Assembly (NCBI GenBank): GCA_030159075.1
Contig: BROG01000296.1
Span: 608,501 to 672,500 of the forward strand
DNA: 64,000 bases
DNA from: Atrina japonica
Lineage: Eukaryota > Mollusca > Bivalvia > Pterioida > Pinnidae
Direction: 5' to 3'
Positions 55,379-64,000 of this stretch are shown here, piece by piece. The position numbers were made by a program, and so were the translations under genes. The notes below the pieces were generated by a model. The model ran no database searches. It saw nothing but the letters and a program-made list of their open reading frames with translations, and had not been told where the DNA came from. Positions within the stretch are counted from its first letter, which is position 1. The number at the start of each line of letters is the position of its first letter.

Positions 55379-56478
55379 GTCTATCTTTATTTAAAAGGTG
55401 AGCTAAACGATTGTCAATCGATTGAAAAAAAAAAACATAGTTGTTTCTTTATCCATTACGCCATGTTCTATACCTTTATAATAATTATTGCAACTCTTGT
55501 TAGGTTTCTCGTATATGATATGAACAGTTTATCTTTATGTAAATTCTCTTTTTAAATTAATAAACTGAAACCAACCGCTAAATGTAAATGCTTTGACACA
55601 ATGCAGCATATAATATTTATTCAAACCAAATTTTTTTTCGTACATTCTTGAATGAAGTTCAATTAATATTACTAATACAGCTCAACATATTACAGACGAC
55701 GGTACCGTGATGTAGAGATTATCCTATCTATCCCTCCTATCAAAATCCTATTACATAAATGTAATGTTCCGCCTTGCATAACATGCAAATATTAAGTAGT
55801 ATTTTATTTATGTATTTAAATAAGCATATCAGAAGATCAAACTGGATGGGGGATTCGAATCACGTTCGTTAGAGGTCTCAAGATGAACACTACTTTGTGT
55901 ACGTTATCTCATTGATCTCAAATTACAGACTTTACACTGGCAAATGTTGTATGGATGCCTTATTTGTATTCATGAGAGTTAAAAACTGGCGTGAATCTGG
56001 TTAGAGATCTACGTGTATACGTTTTGTATGTGCATACATACCACGTCTGTACTTTGATGCATTTTATAATAAATATATTGACGAGACGTTGTTGTTTATA
56101 TTATGTACGTTCTGGAGACAAGACAATTATCTCAACTTCACAGTACAAGCGTTTTTAATGTACAATTTACCTGTCAAGGTGTGCTTTAAAGGAAAGGTAT
56201 TCTGTATAACTTTGTTGTTTCGTATTTATTATATTCACCACTGGTTTGTGATAAAAATATTGAGACAGTATGACAAATAAACATCTATTTCAATTATACG
56301 GTAAGAATATCTTGTCTTCACTTAGACCTCAGTAAAGAATTTGCATTTGTCATTGTTCCCATTTTTGTTGAAATAATATTTCAAAATTGAATACAGAAAT
56401 GCATTACAGAGCATCATTTGTTTAATGTTTAGTTAGCAGGTAGTTTGTTACTCAACATACATGTTTTTCTTTTTATAG
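55379..56478. other. Unassigned AT-rich sequence
   Basis: About 1.1 kb with an A11 run near 55425 and a B-box-like GGGGGATTCGAATC at 55853-55866 that lacks an A-box partner. No gene recognised. Confidence 0.55.
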
Positions 56479-56523
56479 AGGGAAATGAGAGTTGCGACGG
56501 TATAAGGGTATTGGTTGAAACGG
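56479..56523 (+). other. Weak candidate micro-exon (45 nt)
   Basis: A pyrimidine-rich stretch ending TTTTTCTTTTTATAG precedes 45 bases followed by GTAAGT, a consensus donor. One of three frames is open (translation EGNESCDGIRVLVETG). Such pairs arise by chance in AT-rich DNA, and no neighbouring exon was found. Confidence 0.12.
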
Positions 56524-56636
56524 GTAAGTTGAAAGGTATTAGTTTAGCAAACAGTCTGGGATTCAATGGTGTCCCTAGATTGGTTAACCTGTTCCTTTAT
56601 TCATATGAAGCAGAATTCATGCAGATGCGTCTGATT

Positions 56637-56637
56637 C

Positions 56638-56668
<31 letters not shown>

Positions 56669-56675
56669 AAGAAAA
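56637..56675. repeat. A-rich tract
   Basis: About 28 A residues, then GAAAGAAAAAG. Confidence 0.95.
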
Positions 56676-57039
56676 AGCTAGCGGTAGCCTTTAATTTGAC
56701 ATTTAGGTATATCGAGGACGTTTTGTCAATTAATGATGAAATTTTTTTTCATACATATGTCAATGCGATATATCCCAACAAAGTAGAAATTAAAGACACA
56801 ACAGAATCAAACACGCGCTTTCTATTTGGACATTTTACTCACCTTAGACTCACATAGACCTACATATGGCATTTATATATCACAAATGATCCGATATGAC
56901 AGGGCATATTCTGAATATGAACATTTCATATACATAGGGAAACTACTAACTGATAAGTTATCGTTTCAAAGATAACACGAATCGCGTTTGATGTCAACAT
57001 TCCGCAAAGTTTTCGGTCGGTATACTGACCTTGTTTGTC

Positions 57040-57095
57040 TCTTGGACATCATAAAGATCAATACTTTAGTATCTGTGATTTTTATATTCTAATCC
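57040..57095 (-). mobile_element. Dispersed repeat family A, copy 10 (fragment)
   Basis: TCTTGGACATCATAAAGATC and AATACTTTAGTATCTGTGAT represent only the 5' third of A. Confidence 0.65.
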
Positions 57096-57413
57096 TCTGA
57101 CAGAACGGAAGTCGGTGTCATTTATTAATTTCCGTTTGTATCAGTCGTGGACCTCGATCTGAAATCTTATCTATCTATCCCCCATTCTATCGTTGTCATG
57201 TCAAGTATGTATGTATTTTTTAACATTTTTAGATATTTCTAATGGCTGTCAAAATCAGTCCTGCATCATTCTTGACATAAAGATAATTTATACAAAGTAA
57301 AAAAAAACGTCCAACACCGAAAATTTAATATAAACACACGAAAAACAAACTGTTCAGAAGTGAAGAAATCAATAATAATTTTATCTTTCTGTCATTTTGT
57401 ATTATCAGTGCAA

Positions 57414-57504
57414 TTTAACTGTTTCACCCCTGGATATCTTAGTGGTATGCTTTTTCTATTGTTTCAGACGAGTCTATTATGGTGTGTGGGGTTGAAAGGG
57501 TTAA
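57414..57504 (+). mobile_element. MITE family G, copy 3 (91 bp, TTAA on both sides)
   Basis: TTAACTGTTTCACCCCTGGA to GGGTTGAAAGGGTTAA, with TTAA at both ends. The interior GTGGTATGCTTTTTCTATTG is the reverse complement of copies 1 and 2. Confidence 0.82.
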
Positions 57505-58530
57505 ACATGTCACATTTCTAAATAGTCATAAAGTGTTATAATTAAATGTTTGCTGTTACATGGCATTTTATTGCGTGTCTCCATACAATATTAAAAATTT
57601 CATACGTGGATTATATCGGGGACAGTTTTCAGAAATATTCCATTCATTATTGAATGATCTGAATTTGCTTTCGACGCAAACCAGGAATCACTTTATATAC
57701 ATTTATTTGTTTTATATAGGCAAATGCGTGTAAAAGAGATAAACCACACACAGAAAGCAGGTGTTGAATATATCACGATTGTGTTGTCACGAAAGTTTGG
57801 ACTATATTACAAAACAATTTACCAAACTCGCGTCTATTTGATAATGACAAACGCTCATATCAGTTAATAAACATCTTTACAGTAACAACAAATTCAGGTT
57901 GTAGTACATTGACAATAACATCAGCTTATTTCAAACTTATAAACCATGTGCAATATTATCCCACCATTCATTATCGGGTATTTCACATGTTATCACAAAC
58001 ATATACGTAATAAAGCAAAATGGATTACAGCTGTACCTGTTGGTATTCTTTTATGGTTTATGTATATGTTTTACATTTCCTCGATCGATCATTCTAAATA
58101 TATGAAGAACTTTTTTGATTAGACCATAGTTGTCCGTGGAACGAGTAAGAGCGTTTCACTTTATATTCAAATTTACCACAAATAATATTTCGGTACAAGC
58201 TCTAGATCTGCCATCTTTATCAAACGACATATTTCCGAATTTGTCTTAGACACTTTACTAGCAGTTGTTTTTTCCTTCAATGGATATGACAGGTTAAGAC
58301 AAGTTATTATTGGTATTACGTTTCGCTTCTAGCTCTCTTGCGTATAGTCTCACTAAAAGCTCATAATCCAAAAGTTTTATGCCAGGTAAGTAAAGTCTTG
58401 TAATTACTAAGTACATGGTACATATCACAGATCTCACTTAACTATGAAAAGACCAATTTTAGCTACAAGTTCACCATGGCCATGATATGTCTAACTTCAG
58501 CTTAACTATTTGCATAAGGATTCTTATTCA
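57505..58530. other. Unassigned AT-rich sequence
   Basis: About 1 kb with no gene or shared repeat. Confidence 0.6.
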
Positions 58531-58607
58531 GCTTTTACAAAACATTGGTGTGTGAATGCAATTGCTCATGGAAAGAAATGCATTCACACACCAATGTTTG
58601 GCAAAGC
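58531..58607. repeat. miRNA-precursor-sized hairpin, 21-bp perfect stem
   Basis: AAACATTGGTGTGTGAATGC and A (58540-58560) pairs perfectly with TGCATTCACACACCAATGTT and T (58579-58599) around an 18-base loop. Beyond a small internal loop the stem continues with GCTTT/AAAGC at 58531 and 58603. It could be a small fold-back element or a pre-miRNA-like hairpin; sequence alone cannot decide. Confidence 0.85.
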
Positions 58608-58875
58608 AATGAAAAACAATCCATATATTTATATTCATCCTACGTTGCACTAACTAATCATCCTTGTGGTGCCAAGATCTCTAGTCGAAAACTGTTTTAC
58701 AGGGAGGTGGGGTAGGGTGGGGTGGGGGTAATTTTGCTGTCGGTCAAGAAACAGTTCCCTTTCAAAAACAATTAATGTAAACGTAATCATGTGTTTTAAT
58801 CCACATTAAATGGTGGTGGGGGGTTATTCGGTAGAAGTGAAACGGTTGAAATAACTGCCATTGTATGAAAGGACC

Positions 58876-59145
58876 TGGGGCCTGCCTGGCTCAGTCGGTT
58901 GCGCGCTCGACTCTTGATCGTGAGGTCGTGAGTTCGAGTTCAGCCGGCGGCAGGTTGGTTTCTTGTCTTTCGGATGAAACAGTGACAGCCGAGGTCCCGT
59001 GTCACAGTAGGTGTCGGCACGTTAAAGAACCCTCACTGCTCAATGTCCGTAAGTGTCGAGCATAGGCCAAAAATTTGGCATTTGGTGACGTTTCCATATG
59101 AGTGAAAGATTCGTGAGTGGGACTTAAACAACAATAAACAAACAA
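58876..59145 (+). mobile_element. SINE family C, copy 4 (full length)
   Basis: TGGGGCCTGCCTGGCTCAGT, GTGAGTTCGAGTTCAGCCGG, TCCCGTGTCACAGTAGGTGT, and a tail GGGACTTAAACAACAATAAA. About 17 bases are missing before GGCATTTGGTGACGTTTCCA. Flanked by ATGAAAGGACCTG (58865-58877) and ATGAAAGAACCTG (59146-59158), a 13-bp target duplication with one mismatch. The head boundary may therefore be 58878. Confidence 0.92.
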
Positions 59146-59154
59146 ATGAAAGAA

Positions 59155-59335
59155 CCTGTATTGATGAACTCAACCTTACTAATTGTATATGGATACCAAA
59201 ATGGCCTTATTTTTACAAAATATATGAGTATGAATTTTTTATGCCTATATATAGCTCTTATTTGTTCTTGTACATCAAGGAGGAAAAAAAATCGAAATTA
59301 TCTTTTTGGTAAACATATCTAACACTCGTTTCAGT
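59155..59335. mobile_element. Fold-back MITE family I, copy 4 (right half)
   Basis: AACTCAACCTTACTAATTGT, TATGCCTATATATAGCTCTT, GTTCTTGTACATCAAGGAGG and TTTGGTAAACATATCTAACA match the right arm of copies 2 and 3. The left arm is absent. Confidence 0.75.
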
Positions 59336-60090
59336 TGACTTTGGATTGAAGACACGAACGACATATTTAACTACAGGCCATGTGTATGACATTTCAAACT
59401 CCATCGCTATGGCAGGTCTCATTTCAATCCAATGGTGTGTATAACAGTCCCCCACTACGATCCGCTTGACAGTCCTCTCCTCTAGCCCATCAAAGTTCTA
59501 ACACGGTTTAGCTGTAAGCTCATGATAGACTTTTTATGGACATCCCACGTCTAACTTCAGGCTCTGTACTTGTGGATACGCCGAACCTCACTACAAACCC
59601 AATATCCGGCAGGCTAACTATTGATATGACGAGCTGACCTTAGGCTTTACAAGTCATAACAAAATGATCGGTGACACAATAGACTCAATGCCGGTATGAT
59701 GACGAGTGTCACCTTAAGCTCATTTGATGTATAAACGATCCCATCCGTGACACCTGATACCATCTACAACTTATCATTTTCCTTTGTATAAGATCAATGT
59801 GACAAGTCCGTACCATTGGACTTTAGTTTCTTGCATTTCTTTTTAGGTGTATGAAATAAAGTAATTTCGACAAAATTGATCAAAATTCATATTTTTGTTC
59901 TATGTTTCTAATGAATAAAACAATTAAAACTCTTAAAATTATACATTAAGAAAGTGTTCGTCACATTCTTTGGTAATGGTTAGGTACTGAATAACTTCTG
60001 TGTTAAGGTAAGTGTTTCATCATGAATTTTATGTGTATAATATGCAGTGGATAGTCAGGTTTTGACGTTCCATTTCTGCTGTCAGTAAAT
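59336..60090. other. Unassigned sequence
   Basis: Slightly GC-richer than average, with loosely repeated words (CTAACTTCAGGCT, GACCTTAGGCT, CACCTTAAGCTCAT at about 59548, 59637 and 59710) that may be a decayed minisatellite. No gene recognised. Confidence 0.5.
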
Positions 60091-60269
60091 ATACTGGAAC
60101 CTCGCTATTAATACCACCTAAATGACTGGTTCAAAGTGGTCTGATTCGTAAGGAGGATTCTTAATTGAAGCTCGGTACTTAATAAATATTCTTCAAGAGA
60201 TTGGAAATTTATGATCTGAAATGTGAGGTAGTCTTTATTGAGATGGTCTTTAAGCGAGGTTCCACTGTA
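60091..60269. mobile_element. MITE family F, copy 6 (179 bp, both ends intact)
   Basis: TACTGGAACCTCGCTATTAA at the left, AAGCGAGGTTCCACTGTA at the right, TA on both sides. Interior ACCACCTAAATGACTGGTTC and ATGATCTGAAATGTGAGGTA. This is the best-kept long F copy. Confidence 0.85.
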
Positions 60270-60871
60270 AGTAGGTTATTAAAGTACTAGGCGAAGACGA
60301 CCCTTTCTTAAATGTGTTCAAAAAACCTAATTAACTTTCCCCACAAGTACCTATAATCAATAGTAAATAAATGGAAACCGGAAGTTTTACTATGACTCCT
60401 GGTGAGGGCGCTCCAACAATTTAACATACTTTTTCATTCGAAATTTGAATTTCCATTCAAGAGAAACCCGAAAGAAGTCAGCGGTCCCTTTATGTATAAG
60501 TCTATGATACAACCTAGATGCCAAGCGAGATTTGAACCCTATTGACTAGAGTTAATGTATGACAAATTTTAGAGCACGATTACGGAATCAATCTGCCGAG
60601 GGAATACATTAGAAATATGTCAACCAGCTTCCACATAAGACAGCTGATATCTACTAGAATAATATTTTGCATGATCCTTTCTAATGTAGAGTATTTAGGT
60701 AAAACAAAATTATCTATTTTATTTATCGTTACAAGTGTTCTACATAATCTAAAGATATTTTGATACCTTTTCAACACAAACTGAAATACAGTTGATAAAC
60801 TATATTAATGTTTTTGTATATTACAATGTATCATTAATTTTTCCATAATATATTTTTAGATATGTGGATGT
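60270..60871. other. Unassigned AT-rich sequence
   Basis: Contains GAGATTTGAACCCTATTGAC near 60528, which resembles a decayed tRNA B-box on the minus strand but has no A-box. No gene recognised. Confidence 0.55.
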
Positions 60872-61005
60872 GACTAGTCAACACAGGATGCTTACTCCTC
60901 CATGGCACCTGACCCCGCCTCTAGATTTTCATAGGTCCACTATATATTAGTTTCGTAGATATCCTGAAGATTAATACGTTGGTACCTGTGTTTTTTTATA
61001 TTTTA
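60872..61005 (-). mobile_element. Dispersed repeat family A, copy 11
   Basis: TGACTAGTCAACACAGGATG, ACTCCTCCATGGCACCTGAC and GAAGATTAATACGTTGGTAC form a minus-strand core with a diverged centre. Confidence 0.78.
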
Positions 61006-61517
61006 AACATGAGAACATCTATGTACATGTACGTATTTAATCACCGTCAAACCACAACACGATACTTATTTTCAAATATAAGACGAATTAAAGGGTAATA
61101 AGTGGAGGATTCAACGGCAAATGTTTAAGATTATTTAAACGAAACATATCCGATTTGAGACAAATACTTTTATCTCTAGTTTCTCAAGTTTCTTCTCCAG
61201 TGATCAGTTTGTGCATCTCAGAGATTGTTAAGTGCTACATGAGAAGTACACGTCGGGTGGATCGCTTTACACTTAATGCCAATATTTACATTTGATAAGG
61301 TAAATAAATAGCTCTCTTGAAACCTAAAATCATCCACCAAATGGACTTTATCTCCATGTCCACTCCATCATACTATCTGATCATTGAAACTGACACACAT
61401 AATGTCACCCGGAAAAAGCGTGATAATGTACCTTTCTGATAAATATGTACCACAAGATACAAACAATAAAATAGGAACACCCATGGACAATTGACATTTC
61501 AATATCGTGACCACTGT
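61006..61517. other. Unassigned AT-rich sequence
   Basis: No gene or shared repeat recognised. Confidence 0.6.
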
Positions 61518-61606
61518 TTAACCCATCAACCCATGGAATATAATAGACTCTTCTAAATCAATGACTTAGACCAGTCCAAATGTGTCTTTAGGGGCGAATG
61601 AGTTAA
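61518..61606 (-). mobile_element. MITE family H, copy 4 (89 bp, TTAA on both sides)
   Basis: TTAACCCATCAACCCATGGA to GGGGCGAATGAGTTAA with TTAA at both edges. The interior TGACTTAGACCAGTCCAAAT is the reverse of copies 2 and 3. The cleanest H copy. Confidence 0.83.
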
Positions 61607-61921
61607 ACATTTATTTCTTACAAGACCTGTTTCGTGACACATTTTCAAAACATTCTAAGATAAACAATTATGGATTTTTAAGTTAAAAGGTCAATGTTTC
61701 ACGTTACGCATCTTATATCACCAATTCAGTGTATTAATTTCAGAACGAAAATTAATTTGTGTATTTCGTTATTTATTTGTTCGAAAAGAGACTGAACGTA
61801 TTCTTATATAGATTTGTATCAAACTTGTTTTAGCGTAATTTGACATTATAGGCCCTATATATGTACGTAAGTATCATGTATCAAACTAAGTTTGAACTTC
61901 CTTTGACTTCATATATCATTA
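61607..61921. other. Unassigned AT-rich sequence
   Basis: Nothing recognised. Confidence 0.6.
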
Positions 61922-62070
61922 CTTATTCGACCTTTTCACTGAACTCGAGAGGTTTCCACGAAATATTTGCTCCAGGTGTGGTATGCTAACAGGAGACACT
62001 GAATTTTTATATCCAATTTGTCGTATTCCAATGGACTTGGAGTTCCGAATATCCATTTGTACTTCTTTAT
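61922..62070 (+). mobile_element. Repeat family L, copy 7 (internal deletion)
   Basis: CCTTTTCACTGAACTCGAGA, then a jump from GGAGACACTGAATTTTTATA to CCAATTTGTCGTATTCCAAT and GGACTTGGAGTTCCGAATAT. About 60 bases of the middle are missing. Confidence 0.78.
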
Positions 62071-62086
62071 TTTTACTTACTCATTA

Positions 62087-62088
<2 letters not shown>

Positions 62089-62178
<90 letters not shown>

Positions 62179-62201
62179 CTTATTCTGATATATATATATA
62201 T
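62089..62201. repeat. Compound microsatellite (AC)~43 then (TA)~6
   Basis: Perfect AC to 62175, GAGCTTATTCTGA, then a short TA run. Confidence 0.97.
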
Positions 62202-62810
62202 CATTCTGCGTCTATAGCAAACACGCTTATAACGAATTTACGTTTTTAAGGAAGTCAGTTATGTTTCTCTTGACTTAAAATAGAATGTAAAATAAACTTT
62301 TATAACGAAGATGTTTCGATAAATACCGCATAGATTGTTAATCAATCTAATGTACCATACGACCTACATGAAATACGAAATTTCTGATCGTATTTTTCAA
62401 GAGGATTGTTGATTCAAAATAATAAACAATTTAAATGTACATTAAAGTTTTAAAATTTAGAAAACAATAATATATCTGATTTCCAAAATTTAATACAACA
62501 TACTCTTTATTTGTTCTGATGCGTAAACATCAAAAGTTAATATTCTGCCATTGACACGTACGGTATTTGAAAACGATATCGATTGCATTCATTCGAGTAC
62601 ATTTTGTTGACATCTTAACAACAGGTCGTGTACATTTGTAGGCATGCTTTATTATGCAAGAACATTTGATAATCATTTGCTTTCTATCATTATTACAATA
62701 ATTAATTTTCTGAAAATGCATATTTCCAAAAAATATAATTCTTTAAAATAAAGAACATTTAAACTATGTTTACAACTAATCCAATAATCCACAGGAATTC
62801 GCTATATCAG

Positions 62811-62817
<7 letters not shown>
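62202..62817. other. Unassigned AT-rich sequence
   Basis: No gene or shared repeat recognised. Confidence 0.6.
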
Positions 62818-62892
<75 letters not shown>

Positions 62893-62970
62893 TTTATGTG
62901 TGTGCGTGCGTGCGTGCGTGCATGTGTATGTGTGTACGTTTGATCGTGCGTGCGTGTGTATGTGTGTGCG
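62818..62970. repeat. Compound microsatellite (TA)~36 then GTGC/GTGT-rich
   Basis: TA with one interruption at about 62847, then alternating purine-pyrimidine GCGT and GTGT words to 62970. Such stretches can adopt Z-DNA. Confidence 0.95.
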
Positions 62971-63055
62971 GGGGTATTGAAAGGAATACAAATCTGTAAA
63001 CTAAATTAATTTGACGTGAAAAAAATTCAAACACTTTTAACAATTATAGATGTAT

Positions 63056-63087
63056 GTATGCGTGCGCGCGCACGCGTGTGTGTGTGT
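63056..63087. repeat. (GCGC/GTGT) alternating purine-pyrimidine run
   Basis: TATGCGTGCGCGCGCACGCG then TGTGTGTGTG: about 32 bases of strict alternation, a good Z-DNA former. Confidence 0.9.
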
Positions 63088-63629
63088 TATCTTGATAAGT
63101 TTTGCTTTGTAAATACATTAAACAACGAAAGGGTAATATCTATGAAAGCCGCCGCAAATAACGTCAATGTTGTTAAAACAAGTAAACAAATTATTAGGAT
63201 ACAAATATTTTAACTTTTATCTATTTTGAAGCATTTTGTTCTCCCATGCACAAAGTAACTACGTATCGTACGTTTCATCTCTAAATGTGGGAATGCAATC
63301 TAAACTTAGTAAAACAATGAATTCACTATTGAGGGTAAATTATATAGAAATTATTTCCTAATGCATTATTTAGGCTTAGAGTACAAAAGCTAAACAATAA
63401 CTGTTTTGATAGAGGGGTAGTTTACTCTCAGGAGGCACATCAAAGGACGGCCCCGTTTGAACATACTTTGATAAATGGTTACATTTTACAGCGACTCTAT
63501 TAAGATTATAGGACATCAAGAAAACATATTTATTCATCTTTGATACAACAATGATTTCTGAAGTTTATCGAAATGTATTAATGTAGATGTAACGACTGTT
63601 AGATCATTCATGTGTTGATACATTTGCAT
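63088..63629. other. Unassigned AT-rich sequence
   Basis: Nothing recognised. Confidence 0.6.
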
Positions 63630-63826
63630 GACACACACACAGACACAGACAGACACAGACAGACAGACACACAGACACACAGACACAGACAGACACACAC
63701 ACAGACAGACACACAGACAGACACACACAGACACACACATACAGACAGACAGACACAGACACAGACAGACACACAGACACAGACAGACAGACACACACAC
63801 ACAAACACACACACACACACACACAC
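63630..63826. repeat. (ACAG/ACAC)n microsatellite, ~197 bp
   Basis: ACAG and ACAC units intermixed, ending in pure AC. Both strands stay open in several frames because no stop codon occurs in the unit, which explains the Thr/Asp/Gln and Cys/Val repetitive frames. Confidence 0.97.
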
Positions 63827-63960
63827 CGGCAGGGATTTGAATTGTTTGAATTTACAGCATATTTTAAAATATATTTGACAATTAGACATATTTCTTGTGT
63901 TCTTTCAAACGTTTCTTTCTACTTTGTAAGAAACTTGATGAGAGTAGCAGATAAGTAAGT

Positions 63961-64000
<40 letters not shown>
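63961..64000. repeat. (CA)n microsatellite running off the window end
   Basis: At least 19 CA units; the tract is cut by the end of the window. Confidence 0.97.

Noticed and set aside
56479..56523. Confident call of a 45-nt coding exon
   Set aside because: Good splice words alone are common by chance in AT-rich DNA, and no partner exon is visible; kept only as a very low-confidence entry.
63534..63889. Cys-Val-rich minus-strand frames
   Set aside because: Translation of the ACAG/ACAC microsatellite; no signal peptide or unique part.

Overview
This window reads as animal nuclear DNA, strongly AT-rich, with no gene that I can recognise. Long CA, GA, TA, GATA and ACAG microsatellites, tRNA-headed SINEs and many short inverted-repeat DNA elements (MITEs) point to a metazoan. 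The SINE wording, namely tRNA head boxes, a shared central block and a tail ending in GTTGAGTGTGGCGTAAAAC or GGGACGTTAAACAACAATAA, resembles repeats I know from bivalve molluscs. I therefore infer a bivalve or other lophotrochozoan, which a database search would settle. Open reading frames are short (the longest is about 143 codons). They match no family I know and mostly lie in microsatellites, in-frame minisatellites or plain AT-rich DNA. A rough estimate for this base composition predicts a few chance frames above 100 codons in 64 kb, which is about what is present. The window is best read as intergenic or deep intronic.

Layout. 0-5 kb: possible fold-back, poly-T, a CA/TA tract, a G21 run, a cluster of piggyBac-like MITEs around an L repeat, two SINE-B copies, repeat A and a GA tract. 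5-10 kb: F and E elements, a T palindrome, two A copies, and a SINE-C inserted into an L repeat with a perfect 9-bp target duplication. 10-20 kb: an F MITE, degenerate GGTCAT repeats, fold-back N, SINE-B, A, three minisatellites (59, 25 and 54 bp), a large TA/GATA tract and a 34-bp-arm hairpin. 20-30 kb: a 208-bp tandem duplication, fold-back I, a 41-bp-arm palindrome, a tRNA-derived head, E, P, a long TA tract, K twice, SINE-B, MITE R and a CAT/CGT tract. 30-40 kb: A, an H MITE, four SINE-B copies, E next to F, fold-back I twice (one carrying an A copy), K and P each carrying an O element, and a different SINE (D). 40-50 kb: TA/TG tract, SINE-D, J, a cluster of three A fragments, L, E, and a SINE-B carrying a SINE-C and a 19-bp tandem expansion, then two abutting F MITEs. 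50-64 kb: J, SINE-B, L, E, SINE-C, a cluster of CACATATTGTC motifs, N, another tRNA-headed element, a miRNA-sized hairpin and several terminal microsatellites.

No genes work together here. What the window records is a history of insertions. Short non-autonomous elements (SINE families B, C, D; MITE families F, G/H, I, K, N, O, P, R; unclassified A, E, J, L, T) recur in two to thirteen copies, several nested inside each other. No reverse transcriptase, transposase or integrase reading frame was found, so any mobilising enzymes must be encoded elsewhere. Letter names (A, B, C...) are labels for this report only. Family assignments rest on comparing copies by eye within the window, and boundaries are usually good to about 5-20 bases. 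Intervals not listed are short unassigned AT-rich spacers.
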